Origin: Gemmobacter sp964439015
GTDB taxonomy: Bacteria; Pseudomonadota; Alphaproteobacteria; Rhodobacterales; Rhodobacteraceae
DNA length: 44,917 bases
Direction: 5' to 3'
Assembly (NCBI GenBank): GCA_964439015.1
Contig: CAYTMV010000016.1
Span: 1 to 44,917 of the forward strand
Program-made: the position numbers and the translations under genes
The notes under the pieces: model-generated
Databases searched by the model: none
The model's input: only the letters and a program-made list of their open reading frames with translations
What the model was told of the DNA's origin: nothing
Shown here: positions 31,886 to 40,656 of the stretch, one piece after another
How the letters are laid out: every line of letters begins with the position of its first letter
Numbering within the stretch: position 1 is the first letter of the stretch

Positions 31886-32923
31886 TCAGGCCTTGCCCAA
31901 CCGCTGACCGACGCCCTGACGCTCCAGCAGCGGGCGCCACCAGGCCTCATTGTCCAGATACCAGCGCACCGTGCGGCGCAGCCCCTCTTCTACCGTGACC
32001 GACGGGCGCCAGCCCAGTTCTTCGCGGATGCGCGACGGGTCGATGGCATAGCGCGCATCATGGCCCGGACGGTCGGTGACGAAGGTAATCAGCCGGTCAT
32101 GCGGGGCGCCCGCGGGGTGCATCTCGTCCATCAGCGCGCAGATCGTGCGCACGAGGTCGATGTTGCGGCGCTCATTCTCGCCGCCGATGTTGTAGCTGCG
32201 GCCGTTCTCGCCCTTTTCGGCCACCAGCAACAGCGCATCGGCGTGATCTTCGACAAACAGCCAGTCGCGCACATTCTCGCCCGCGCCGTAGACCGGGATC
32301 GGCTTGCCCATCAGCGCGTTCAGGATCACTACCGGGATCAGCTTTTCCGGGAAGTGATAGGGGCCGTAATTGTTGGAGCAGTTGGTCAGCACCACCGGCA
32401 GGCCGTAGGTCTCGTGCCAGGCGCGGACCAGATGGTCCGAGGCCGCCTTGGAGGCCGAATAGGGGCTGCGCGGGTCATAGGGCGTGGTTTCGGTGAACTG
32501 GCCGGTGGCGCCCAGGCTGCCAAACACCTCATCGGTCGAGATGTGATGAAAGCGGAAGGTCGCGGGCTTGCCCGCCCGTGTCCAATAGGCCCGGGCCGCC
32601 TCCAGCAGATTGAAGGTGCCGGTGATATTGGTCTCGATGAAATCGCCCGGCCCGTCGATCGAGCGGTCCACATGACTCTCCGCCGCCAGATGCATCACGA
32701 CATCGGGGCTGTGGGCGGCAAACACCCGGTCCAGCGCCGCACGATCCCGGATATCCACCTGCTCGAAGCGATAGAGCGGCGACTGCGCCACCATCGCCAC
32801 ATTCTCGAGATTGGCCGCATAGGTCAGGCAATCGAGGTTCACCACCTGATGCCCCCGCGCAACCGCCAGCCGCACCACGGCCGATCCGATGAAGCCGGCA
32901 CCGCCGGTGACAAGAAGTTTCAT
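31886..32923 (-). CDS. rfbB: dTDP-glucose 4,6-dehydratase
   Basis: RfbB (RmlB) converts dTDP-glucose to dTDP-4-keto-6-deoxyglucose with bound NAD. The 345-residue protein starts LLVTGGAGFIGSAVVRLA (Rossmann loop) and has MHLAAESHVDRSIDGP, the STDEVFGSLG segment with the catalytic Asp-Glu pair and the PYSASKAASDHLVRAW segment with Tyr-x-x-x-Lys. FVEDHADALL and YNIGGENE follow, as in the family. The start at 32923 has GAGGG before it and a candidate promoter at 32950-32978. Its product is the branch point to rhamnose (RfbD) and to the 3-aminosugar (ketoisomerase and aminotransferase). Confidence 0.97.
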   Translation of the reverse strand: MKLLVTGGAGFIGSAVVRLAVARGHQVVNLDCLTYAANLENVAMVAQSPLYRFEQVDIRDRAALDRVFAAHSPDVVMHLAAESHVDRSIDGPGDFIETNITGTFNLLEAARAYWTRAGKPATFRFHHISTDEVFGSLGATGQFTETTPYDPRSPYSASKAASDHLVRAWHETYGLPVVLTNCSNNYGPYHFPEKLIPVVILNALMGKPIPVYGAGENVRDWLFVEDHADALLLVAEKGENGRSYNIGGENERRNIDLVRTICALMDEMHPAGAPHDRLITFVTDRPGHDARYAIDPSRIREELGWRPSVTVEEGLRRTVRWYLDNEAWWRPLLERQGVGQRLGKA

Positions 32924-32949
32924 GTGACCCTCAACTCGTGCTTGACTTC

Positions 32950-32978
32950 CTCTTAGTCCCGCGGCGGCAAATGTGCAA
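32950..32978 (-). promoter_or_regulatory. Candidate promoter for rfbB-rfbD-rfbA
   Basis: On the minus strand TTGCAC (32973-32978) and TAAGAG (32950-32955) are separated by exactly 17 bases and lie 26 bases before the rfbB start. The match to sigma-70 consensus is fair. The space is otherwise only the gap after the sulfotransferase gene. Confidence 0.45.
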
Positions 32979-33001
32979 TCGCCCGTCGCCCCGGCACCCG
33001 A

Positions 33002-33832
33002 TCAGGACGGACCACTCAGATTTTTTCGTGCCAGTTGCCGATACTCGGCGACCAGCCGCGCGTTCAGGGCGTCGGCCTGCTTTTCGATCTTTGGTGCGCG
33101 CGGCCGCCAGTCGCCCAGATCCTCGCCGAGCGCGGTGCAGATGCGCCGGACAGCCTGCCCTGGCGCGGCGGTCAGCTCTTCATAGGACAGGCTGGCATGG
33201 CGGGTGCCCAGAACCGACACCATCGCCGCGATCCTGTTGTTGGATTGCTGGATCGCCCGCATCATCCGCTCGATCTGCACCGGATCGAGTTCCATCTCGG
33301 CGACATCCTGCACGGCTGCCTGTTGCCGGGTGGTCCAGCGTTTGGTCCGATTGGCAATGGCAAAGGATACCGCCTGTTCCAGCAGGTCCTGTCGCCAGAT
33401 ATGGATCACGCGGAAGCTGGCAAACATCGTGCGAACACCGTGTCGGATCAGCATCGCGAGCTGATCCGCCGAGGCCTTTACCCCCAGATCGCGGGAAGGC
33501 CCGCAGTTCAGGTTTTCTGCAAGCGTCTCGAGGTAGGCCGGCAGGCTGTCTGCGCCTGAGCGTGCGCTGAAACTGGCAACAACCGGAGGGTTCAGCGACT
33601 CGCCAAAGCCGCCAAACCGGCCAGTCTGGACCAGATAATCCGCCAGCAGGTTTGAGCCGCAGCGGTTGGTGAAGCCCATCACCGTCAGCCCGCAGTCCAG
33701 CCGTTTTCCATCATTGGGCGACATGCGCCCCTGAAACAGGGTCGAAATTTCGACCTCATGGTCGCCCTTCGCGGTCAGTTCGTCGAGAAAGCCGCGCCCG
33801 GCCGGGGCGGCAAGCCAGCGCGGCAACCTCAT
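33002..33832 (-). CDS. Stf0-like sulfotransferase
   Basis: The product is 276 residues from the ATG at 33832, whose ATGA overlaps the upstream stop; a GTG two codons earlier is possible. VMGFTNRCGSNLLADYLVQTGRFGG near residue 50 fits the PAPS loop of Stf0-type sulfotransferases (usually PRSGS), with Asn-Arg-Cys in place of Pro-Arg-Ser. The middle FRVIHIWRQDLLEQAVSFAIANRTKRW matches the 3'-phosphate region (R-x-D-x-x-x-Q-A-x-S) of trehalose-2-sulfotransferase-like enzymes. The tail is helical. Acceptor is unknown. It is downstream of, and coupled to, the hexapeptide acyltransferase and the GT2-GT4 gene, so modification of the same glycan is likely. Confidence 0.78.
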   Translation of the reverse strand: MRLPRWLAAPAGRGFLDELTAKGDHEVEISTLFQGRMSPNDGKRLDCGLTVMGFTNRCGSNLLADYLVQTGRFGGFGESLNPPVVASFSARSGADSLPAYLETLAENLNCGPSRDLGVKASADQLAMLIRHGVRTMFASFRVIHIWRQDLLEQAVSFAIANRTKRWTTRQQAAVQDVAEMELDPVQIERMMRAIQQSNNRIAAMVSVLGTRHASLSYEELTAAPGQAVRRICTALGEDLGDWRPRAPKIEKQADALNARLVAEYRQLARKNLSGPS

Positions 33833-34563
33833 CCCCACGCTCCCGAAGACAGATCCACGACAGAAGGCTCAAAGGCCGGCACATCCGCCATTGCCTCAAC
33901 TCCCTTCATCACTTCCAACGGATTGGTGACATCCAGATGCGCCAGTTGCCAAGGCGCAAACCGCCACCAGCGCGACCGCAGCAGACGGCCGATCTGCTCG
34001 GGTGGCAGACGGAATTTCTTGATGACGGCAGGATTGCCGGCCACCACCGCATAGGCCGGCACATCCTTGACCACCACCGCGCCGCCGGCCACGATCGCGC
34101 CGGTACCGATGCTGACGCCCGCACGGATGGTCGCACCATGGCCGATCCAGACATCATGGCCGATCCGCGTGACCTTCAGCGTGGTATGCGGTGCAGCGGG
34201 CTTTGGCGCAAAGCTCGCAAATTCCTTGGCGCCGTTGAAACCGTCGCCCAACTCGAACAGCCGCCCACCCATGTAGAAGGACGGACTGGAACTCAGCCAA
34301 CTGGTCGGGTGATCCTGCCTGCCGATCTGCACCTCTTCCCCGAAAGAGCAATAGCGCCCGACCCGCGCGGCAAACAGATAACCCGAGACCTGATAGGAAA
34401 AGGCACCCAGGTTCAACGAATGGCCGACCTCGGTCCATTTCAGACCGGCCGGGGCTTCGATCCGGGTCTTTCGCGGCAATCGGACCGACGGCAGCATGCC
34501 CCGGCTGAGAACCTCGACCCCGGCCTTGGACAGACGTTTTACGGAAACGGAAAGGACGCTCAT
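33829..34563 (-). CDS. Hexapeptide-repeat acyltransferase (CatB/xenobiotic-acyltransferase type)
   Basis: This left-handed beta-helix acyltransferase has 244 residues. Imperfect [LIV]GxxxX repeats run through RVGRYCSFGEEVQIGRQDHP and then VTRIGHDVWIGHGATIRAG plus VSIGTGAIVAGGAVVVKDV. The catalytic-type His follows QIGRQD in HPTSWLSSSPSFY, as in XAT/NodL-like enzymes. VPAYAVVAGNPAVIKKFRLP is the usual end of the helix. It should transfer acetyl or another acyl group from CoA to a sugar hydroxyl or amine. Its start overlaps the stop of the GT2-GT4 gene (ATGA), so decoration of the glycan made there is the best guess. It could instead N-acylate the 3-aminosugar. Confidence 0.85.
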   Translation of the reverse strand: MSVLSVSVKRLSKAGVEVLSRGMLPSVRLPRKTRIEAPAGLKWTEVGHSLNLGAFSYQVSGYLFAARVGRYCSFGEEVQIGRQDHPTSWLSSSPSFYMGGRLFELGDGFNGAKEFASFAPKPAAPHTTLKVTRIGHDVWIGHGATIRAGVSIGTGAIVAGGAVVVKDVPAYAVVAGNPAVIKKFRLPPEQIGRLLRSRWWRFAPWQLAHLDVTNPLEVMKGVEAMADVPAFEPSVVDLSSGAWG

Positions 34564-37034
34564 CGCGCTTGGCCTTCTGCAAGGGTCAGGATCACTTGCG
34601 CAAGGTTCTGGACCATCACCGACGCCTCGTCCAGCGCCACCACATGGCCGTTGGGATGTGCGGCCAGCGCCGCGCCCTGCGCGCCAAGACCGAGGCCGAT
34701 CACCGGCAGTCCGGTCGCCAGCGCCTCATGCGTTGTATAGGAAAAGGTTTCCGGCCAGATCGACGGGATCAACCAGGCGCCGATCCCGTAATGGCGCGCC
34801 AGATGCGGCAGATCGGCCAGCGCATAGCCGCCATGCACCTTGACCGAGGCGGGCAGGGTATAGGCCGGATCGGTATTGCCGATCACCACCAGCCGCGGCC
34901 CGCCAGAAACCTGCGCCAGCCGCGCGCCCAGATCCGCAACCAGCGTGATGCCTTTCTGAAAGCCGATATTGCCCAGAACCGCCACTGCGAAAGGCTGACC
35001 CGGGGCAGGCGGATCAATATGGGGCACCGGCGAGTGCAGGTGATGCGGAAGGCAGCGGATCCGATCCTTGAGGTCGGGCCATGCAGCCGCCACATGCCCG
35101 GCACTGTCGGCAGAAAATGCCGTCAGCCATTCAGCGCGCGCCGCCAACCGCCCCCACGCCGCCCGCCACTCCGCCAGACTGACCGGGCGACCATCCGGGC
35201 GGCGGGTCTGATGCGCGGGGTCCACATCGTCAGCGGCCGGGACGCCACGAAACCGCCCTTCGCTATCCAGAAGCGTATAGGACGGGCTGAGCGGGTAGAA
35301 ATCGTGAAACAGGATCTCGGCATCATCCTGCGGTCGCAGCAGCGCCAGCAGCGCATCGGGCAATCCTGCCGGATCGGCATCGCCCACCGCGCAGGAATAG
35401 ACCAGCCGCAACGCCGGCAGCGGCGCCAAAAGCCGGGCGATCAGCGCAGCATCGTCAGTCTCGCCGGCTTGCACGGGTTGCTCGGGCAGATGCAACTCCA
35501 GCCGCCAGCGGCGCGGCCCGCCCAGACGCAGCACCAGCGCAGCCCCCGGGCCCGCCGCCGCCATATCCGCAGCCATGCGCCCCTGCAGCCAGATATCGGC
35601 CCCACCGCCCATGGAATGTGCTACATATAGCGGCAACGCCCCGCGCGCCCGCCCGCCGGCATAGGCCAGCGCCAGCGCCAGCCGCGGCGTGGCCAGCGGG
35701 TCTTCGGCCAAAAAGCCCTGCACCTCGACAGGAAAGCGCGGATAGCGGGTTTCGATCACCTGATTGTTGCGCGCGATCAGCGCCTGCTTTTCCACCGAGC
35801 CGAACGATGCGCCGCCCCGATGTTCGACAAACAGGCCGGGCAGGCCGATATGCCGCGCGCCCAAACCCGCGACGCGCTGGCACCAATCGACCTCCTCGCC
35901 ATAGCCACGGCCAAAGACGGTGTCGAATTGCGGCACGCGCTTCAACCAGTCCACAGCCATCGCCATGCAAAATCCCACGCCCGTCGGCATCTCGACCCGA
36001 CAGGCGCCGGGCACAAAACCCGCGGCCACGTCATCCAGCGCATCACCCTGCCCCGGCACCAGCGGATGCGGCGCGCAGACCACGGGCACGGTCATCAGCT
36101 CGGCATCATTGGACATCGGCGTGACGCTGGCGATCTGCGGGTTCTCCATCAACGGTGCAACCAACCGCGCAGCCCAGGCCTTCGGCACGAAGGCGTCAGA
36201 ATTCAGCAGCACCACCGGCCAGCCCCGCGGGATCGCCAACGCGAAACCACGATTGACGCTGCCGATGAAGCCCAGGTTCTGCGCATTTTCGATCAGTGTC
36301 GCGCGTTCGCCCAACCGGGCGAGACGCGCCGCAAGCCAGGGCCGCACGCGCGGATCGGGCGAGGCATCCTCGATCGCGATCAGATGGAAGGGCAGGTCGG
36401 TATGGGCCTCCACCCGGTCGATCACTTCCTCCAGCAACTCGAACGAATTGTAGACCGGCAGGATGATCGTCACGCCCGGCGGGGGCGGGCTGACAGGTGC
36501 GGACAGCGGGGCCACGAATAGCCGCGCGTCGATCTCGATCCGGTGCGGCTCGGTCCCCAAGCCGAGGGCGCGGCGGATGGCGGGGCGCAAGGCGGGATCG
36601 CCGCTGCGCCGCCATTCCTGGATCAGCGGCAGCGCCCGCAGCACACCACGGCCAAAGCGCGGTATCAGCGCCAGCGCGGCCAGCACCTCTGACCCACGCC
36701 CCGGCAGGGAAAGGGGGGCAGAGGCGCCCGAATGCGCCTCCTCCAGCCGCCACATTCCAGCCCGTCGCGGCACCGAAACCGCCAGTTGCGGTGCCTCATG
36801 CGGGGCAGGCGGCTCTGGCATCAGGCGGCTGCGAAAGCCATCCGCATCCACCAGCCAGAACTCGGCTTCCGCGGGGGCCTGATCCGGCAGAACCGTCAGA
36901 TGAAGATGCGATGGGGTCAGGCGCAGACGACTGGATGCCGCCAGCCCTGCCGACGTCAGGTCCGGTCCGCGCCGAACCAGGCACAGGTGCTGGGCCAGAT
37001 AGCGCCGGAAAAGCCCGGTGGCACGGCTGAGCAT
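34560..37034 (-). CDS. Two-domain glycosyltransferase (GT2 plus GT4)
   Basis: The product is 824 residues from the ATG at 37034, with AGGGG about seven bases upstream; a TTG just before is the alternative. Residues 1-185 are a non-catalytic N-terminal region. About 190-440 is a GT2 domain: VTIILPVYNSFELLEEVID, then NLGFIGSVNRGFALA, VVLLNSDAFVP with the Asn-Ser-Asp metal site, and FGRGYGEEVDWCQRV. About 480-820 is a GT4-like GT-B domain with YVAHSMGGGADIWL, LGNIGFQKGITLVADL and the donor-site PETFSYTTHEALATGLPVIG with Glu-x7-Glu spacing. Two different transfers in one polypeptide suit chain assembly with an alternating pattern, which is inference. It heads the operon with the acyltransferase and Stf0-like genes and is divergent from the LysR gene. 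Confidence 0.88.
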   Translation of the reverse strand: MLSRATGLFRRYLAQHLCLVRRGPDLTSAGLAASSRLRLTPSHLHLTVLPDQAPAEAEFWLVDADGFRSRLMPEPPAPHEAPQLAVSVPRRAGMWRLEEAHSGASAPLSLPGRGSEVLAALALIPRFGRGVLRALPLIQEWRRSGDPALRPAIRRALGLGTEPHRIEIDARLFVAPLSAPVSPPPPGVTIILPVYNSFELLEEVIDRVEAHTDLPFHLIAIEDASPDPRVRPWLAARLARLGERATLIENAQNLGFIGSVNRGFALAIPRGWPVVLLNSDAFVPKAWAARLVAPLMENPQIASVTPMSNDAELMTVPVVCAPHPLVPGQGDALDDVAAGFVPGACRVEMPTGVGFCMAMAVDWLKRVPQFDTVFGRGYGEEVDWCQRVAGLGARHIGLPGLFVEHRGGASFGSVEKQALIARNNQVIETRYPRFPVEVQGFLAEDPLATPRLALALAYAGGRARGALPLYVAHSMGGGADIWLQGRMAADMAAAGPGAALVLRLGGPRRWRLELHLPEQPVQAGETDDAALIARLLAPLPALRLVYSCAVGDADPAGLPDALLALLRPQDDAEILFHDFYPLSPSYTLLDSEGRFRGVPAADDVDPAHQTRRPDGRPVSLAEWRAAWGRLAARAEWLTAFSADSAGHVAAAWPDLKDRIRCLPHHLHSPVPHIDPPAPGQPFAVAVLGNIGFQKGITLVADLGARLAQVSGGPRLVVIGNTDPAYTLPASVKVHGGYALADLPHLARHYGIGAWLIPSIWPETFSYTTHEALATGLPVIGLGLGAQGAALAAHPNGHVVALDEASVMVQNLAQVILTLAEGQAR

Positions 37035-37232
37035 CAAGAACCCCTGTCAATAAACTGCGTCCTGTTACCGCCGCCGCGGCGCCAAGTCCATTGCCTGCTG
37101 GCGCTTTCGGCGTTTCCCTGCCTTCAACGATCCTCCGAGATTCCCTTGCTTGGTCGCGCCCGCGCCCCGATCTCGCCCCATTCGGCAGTCAATACCGGTG
37201 CTGCAACCCGCATTACCTGCATGGGGACGACA

Positions 37233-38138
37233 ATGGACCGACTGACCGAGATGGAAGCCTTTGCCACCGTGGTGGATCAGGGCGGATTTACCGATGCGGC
37301 CAAAAAGATGGGCATTTCCAAATCGGCCGTGTCGAAGCACGTCTCGGCGCTGGAGGCCCGTCTGGGCGCTCGCCTGCTGAACCGCACCACCCGACGTGTC
37401 TCACCTACCGAGATCGGACTGGCCTATTACGACCGCGCCCGTCGGGTGCTGAACGACGCCGGCGAGGCCGACGCGCTGGTTACCTCTATGCAATCCGCGC
37501 CGTCCGGGCTGTTGCGGATCAGCGTGGCGACGGATTTCGGCGTGAACCTGCTGTCGCCAATCCTTGGTGATTTTCTGCTGGAATATCCCGAGATCACCGT
37601 GAACATGGTCCTGAACAACCGCTATGTGGAACTGATCTCTGAAGGTTTCGACATGGCGATCCGCGTGGGCGAGCTGGAAGACAGCTCGTTGCGGGCCCGC
37701 AAGCTGACCGAGACCACCAAGCGCATGATTGGCGCGCCAAGCTATTTCCAGAAATTCGGTCGTCCGATGAAGATCGACGATCTGAACGACCACAAGCTGC
37801 TGCATTATTCCAATCAGGCCAATGGCAATGTCTGGAAGGTCACGGCCCCGTCCGGCGAAAAGCGGCAGGTCCGCTCGAACGGCTGGCTGACCGTCAATGA
37901 CGGGCAGTCGCTGCTGAATGCGGCGATCGCCGGGCTGGGTATCGCCTATCTTCCGTCGTTCCTTTATGCCGATGCGATGCGCAAGGGTCAGGTGGAAGAA
38001 GCAATTCCCGGCCTTCCCGTGGAATCGCTGGGCATCTATGCAGTCTATCCGCCGGGCCGCTTTACCCAACCGAAGGTGCGGGCCTTCATCGACTTTCTGG
38101 CACGGCACTTCATGGAAAAGGGCCCCGACAACTGGTGA
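37233..38138 (+). CDS. LysR-family transcriptional regulator
   Basis: This 301-residue regulator has the N-terminal winged helix-turn-helix (MEAFATVVDQGGFTDAAKKM and SKSAVSKHVSALEARLGARL) and the LNRTTRRVSPTEIG wing. A periplasmic-binding-like effector domain follows (about 90-295; GLLRISVATDFG, FDMAIRVGELEDSSLRARKL, NAAIAGLGIAYLPSFL). The family controls genes in response to a small ligand, often a divergent neighbour. I chose the ATG at 37233 (GGGGAC six bases upstream) over an ATG four codons earlier. The 198-base gap to the GT2-GT4 start could hold its operator. A terminator lies 47 bases after its stop, inside the end of the OmpA-like gene. Confidence 0.9.
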   Translation: MDRLTEMEAFATVVDQGGFTDAAKKMGISKSAVSKHVSALEARLGARLLNRTTRRVSPTEIGLAYYDRARRVLNDAGEADALVTSMQSAPSGLLRISVATDFGVNLLSPILGDFLLEYPEITVNMVLNNRYVELISEGFDMAIRVGELEDSSLRARKLTETTKRMIGAPSYFQKFGRPMKIDDLNDHKLLHYSNQANGNVWKVTAPSGEKRQVRSNGWLTVNDGQSLLNAAIAGLGIAYLPSFLYADAMRKGQVEEAIPGLPVESLGIYAVYPPGRFTQPKVRAFIDFLARHFMEKGPDNW

Positions 38139-38179
38139 TCCCGCGCCGGAGGCGACCGGGTGTCTGCGAGAGTGCGACC

Positions 38180-39112
38180 CTACTTGGTCGAGGCGAGAAC
38201 CGCCTCGACCCTTCTGTTTTTCTGGCGCCCCTCTTCGGTCTGGTTGGGCGCCCGCGGGGCCAGATAACCCACGCCTTCGGCCCCGACCTGCGCGGCCTGC
38301 ACGCCCGGCACTGCCAGCAAGGCCGCCCGCACACTCGCGGCGCGTTGCTTCGAAAGCGCGACATTGCCCGCGAGGCCACCTGACGCGTCGGTATGGCCAA
38401 CCAGCACGATCCGCGCCTCGGGATTGACCGCCAGCCACTCCGCCAGCGCGGCAAGCGACGGGTAGTCGCCCGGCAACAGCGCGCCGGCACCAGAAGCAAA
38501 GGCCAGATCTTCCAACACCACCCGCCCGTCCTGCTGCAAACCCGCGGCGATCCCGGTCGCGGGCGGGGCAGGACTTGCGGTGGGTGTGGGGACGGTGGAT
38601 GTGGTGGCGGAAGGGACAGTCGGGACGGCCGCCGATGCATTGGCCGCCGCAACTTCGGTCACCTCGACATGGACCGCCGCAGCCGAGCGGCTGACCATCA
38701 CCGCCAGTCCGGCCTCTCCCTTGCGCGCCGAGAGATAGCGATAATCACCCAGATCGACATGCATGAAAGGCTCGGGCAAAAGCGGAATCGCATAGCGGAA
38801 GTCAAACCCGCCGCATTCGCGCGCCGCGCATTGGTACAGGATGCGAAAGCCCGCAGACTCCACCGCATCACGCAACGCCCCCATCACGGCCAGCGAGGTG
38901 AAATCGCCCTCGATCCGCCAGCTGCGCTGCAGTGCATCCCCCTCGAGCGCAATCCGAGGCAGGCCGCCCTCCGTCCAGTTGCCCGTGGCCAACATGACTG
39001 CAGCGCCTGCCTCATCCACCTCGGCCATCAGTTCGGCCGGGGCGGGGAAGGGCAGGTCCAGCGACGCCGCGGGGCTTGCGGCCAAGGCCAAAAGGATCAG
39101 CGCCCCCCTCAT
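38180..39112 (-). CDS. OmpA-family peptidoglycan-binding outer-membrane protein
   Basis: The product is 310 residues. It begins with a signal peptide (MRGALILLALAASPAASLDLP). An N-terminal periplasmic domain (about 20-160) contains one CAAREC cysteine pair. A low-complexity linker rich in Ala, Pro, Thr and Ser follows (about 165-190). The C-terminal OmpA domain is clear: LEDLAFASGAGALL, then VLVGHTDASGGLAGNVALSKQRAASV and NQTEEGRQKNRRVEAVL, with the Asp and Arg residues that grip diaminopimelate. The last codons encode the inverted repeat that ends the converging LysR transcript. The start overlaps the stop of the upstream GNAT gene (ATGA). Confidence 0.88.
   Translation of the reverse strand: MRGALILLALAASPAASLDLPFPAPAELMAEVDEAGAAVMLATGNWTEGGLPRIALEGDALQRSWRIEGDFTSLAVMGALRDAVESAGFRILYQCAARECGGFDFRYAIPLLPEPFMHVDLGDYRYLSARKGEAGLAVMVSRSAAAVHVEVTEVAAANASAAVPTVPSATTSTVPTPTASPAPPATGIAAGLQQDGRVVLEDLAFASGAGALLPGDYPSLAALAEWLAVNPEARIVLVGHTDASGGLAGNVALSKQRAASVRAALLAVPGVQAAQVGAEGVGYLAPRAPNQTEEGRQKNRRVEAVLASTK
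38186..38222 (+). terminator. Rho-independent terminator of the LysR gene, inside the OmpA-like CDS
   Basis: GGTCGAGGCG (38186-38195) and CGCCTCGACC (38201-38210) make a perfect 10-bp stem with a 5-base loop, then CTTCTGTTTTTC. The structure serves the plus-strand LysR gene while encoding RRVEAVLAST of the minus-strand gene. Confidence 0.8.
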
Positions 39113-39816
39113 GGCAAGACCCGGTAGTGATAGGCTGAGGCCAAGGTAAAACCCATACCCGTATACAAGGCGCGGGCAGGCGTGTTGGCCTTGGTCACCA
39201 GCAAGGCCAACTGGCTGGCACCGGCTTCGCGCGCCCAGTGGGCCGCGCTCCGCACCATGTCACGCCCAAGCCCCCGCCGCCGGAAGGCGTTTGCCACATC
39301 CAGCGCGTGCAACATGGCGATTCCCTCGGACAGCGCCACAAAGGCCGCACCGGCCGGCCTGTCCTGACACCGCCCCAGAAACGCCGCCTTGGGCGCAGCC
39401 GCGCGGGCCATCACCGCCAGACGCGCCGCGCCGATACCGTTTTCCGCCCAGATGTCACGGGTCACCGCCAAGGGCGGCCAGTGCGGAAAGCTGGCAAACT
39501 CGCAGTCGGGATCGGGTAGCTTTGCCAGATCAGCGGTCATCACCAACACCGGATCCTTGACGGCATATCCACGCGCGGCAAGTGCGGCATCCAGCTGGTC
39601 GTCTCCCGGGCGGATCATGAAAACCGCGGGCTGACCGAAGTCGCGCGCAGCCGCCTCTGCGGCAGGAATGTCAGCCTCGGTCCACGCATCCTCGGCGGTG
39701 ATGGAGGAGACACGCCCGCCGCCACCCTGCCCCTCACGCACCAACCAGGGGCCGGCCCTGAGACGCTGCACCGCGGGCCAGGTGGCCTCCATCGCCGACC
39801 ACAGCGCGTCGGTCAT
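39109..39816 (-). CDS. GNAT-family N-acetyltransferase
   Basis: This 235-residue protein has the GNAT acetyl-CoA loop in AFRRRGLGRDMVRSAAHWAREAG (about residues 175-198; the RRxGLG form of Q/RxxGxG/A). The strands ALSEGIAMLHALDV precede it, and the C-terminal LLVTKANTPARALYTGMGFTLASAYHYR follows. An N-terminal region (1-100) resembles a second, degenerate GNAT fold, as in tandem GNAT proteins. Substrate is unknown. Start and stop overlap the CinA-like and OmpA-like genes by four bases each, so the three are one transcription unit. Confidence 0.87.
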   Translation of the reverse strand: MTDALWSAMEATWPAVQRLRAGPWLVREGQGGGGRVSSITAEDAWTEADIPAAEAAARDFGQPAVFMIRPGDDQLDAALAARGYAVKDPVLVMTADLAKLPDPDCEFASFPHWPPLAVTRDIWAENGIGAARLAVMARAAAPKAAFLGRCQDRPAGAAFVALSEGIAMLHALDVANAFRRRGLGRDMVRSAAHWAREAGASQLALLVTKANTPARALYTGMGFTLASAYHYRVLP

Positions 39817-40535
39817 CCCGGAAACATCTCCACCAGTCGGACCATCGCGGCATCGATTCGAGCAGCATCTGTGCCCCGGATCACCAGATTGGTTCCAAAG
39901 ACCCCATGCATGTTGAAAGGATAGGACCCCATCGACAAGTCCGGAAACTCAGCCGCCAACCGGCCAAAGCCTTCGGCGATCTCGCTTTCCGGACGCAACA
40001 CCCGGTGCGACTGGCTAAGCAGCGGCGCGCCGCCCGCAAGGCCCGCCAGAACCCCTTGGAGCATGGCCTGAAAGATATTGGGCACACCCGCCATCACATG
40101 CACATTGCCCAGGGAAAACCCGGGGGCGACGGACACCGGATTCTCGATCAGCGTCGCACCTTCGGGGATCCGCGCCATGCGCTTGCGCGACTCGGTAAAG
40201 GGCAGGCCGGCCCGATCATAATGCGCCTGCAACAGCGCCATCGCATCGGCGCGATGGTCGATCGCCACACCAAAAGCTGCGGCAATGGCATCGGCAGTGA
40301 TGTCGTCATGTGTCGGTCCAATGCCGCCCGAGGTGAAGACATTGTCATAAGCCGCCCGCAGCGCGTTGACCGCAGCCACGATGGCCGGCTGATCGTCAGC
40401 CACGACCCGAACCTCCATCAGCCGGATGCCGCGCTGCGTCAGCTCACCCGCCAGATGATGCGCATTGCTGTCTCGGGTGCGCCCGGAAAGGATCTCGTCG
40501 CCGATTACCAGCATGGCCGCAGTAGGGTTGGTCAT
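39813..40535 (-). CDS. CinA-like molybdopterin-binding-domain protein
   Basis: The 240-residue product has the MoCF_biosynth/CinA N-terminal fold: MLVIGDEILSGRTRDSNAHHLAGEL, then the nucleotide-binding FTSGGIGPTHDDITADAIA, and HVMAGVPNIFQAMLQGVL. It lacks the C-terminal amidase (PncC) domain of full CinA, as is common in a short family found in alphaproteobacteria. A pyrophosphatase or molybdopterin-like role is possible, but no function can be stated. I chose the ATG at 40535 with GAGGAGG upstream rather than a start eight codons earlier. It is divergent from map and heads the CinA-GNAT-OmpA unit. Confidence 0.9.
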   Translation of the reverse strand: MTNPTAAMLVIGDEILSGRTRDSNAHHLAGELTQRGIRLMEVRVVADDQPAIVAAVNALRAAYDNVFTSGGIGPTHDDITADAIAAAFGVAIDHRADAMALLQAHYDRAGLPFTESRKRMARIPEGATLIENPVSVAPGFSLGNVHVMAGVPNIFQAMLQGVLAGLAGGAPLLSQSHRVLRPESEIAEGFGRLAAEFPDLSMGSYPFNMHGVFGTNLVIRGTDAARIDAAMVRLVEMFPG

Positions 40536-40656
40536 CCGTGCCTCCTCGATTTCGCCCAATGGTATAGCGCAGCGCGATGGCTTTCACAGCCCCGGCACTG
40601 GCGTTGGCGGGCAGGATTGGCTATTTATCGCCGCAGAGCAGCAAGGGACTGGCGCG

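Noticed and set aside
36732..37232. Longer N-terminus for the LysR regulator
   Set aside because: The extension overlaps the divergent glycosyltransferase gene and the helix-turn-helix already starts at the ATG at 37233.
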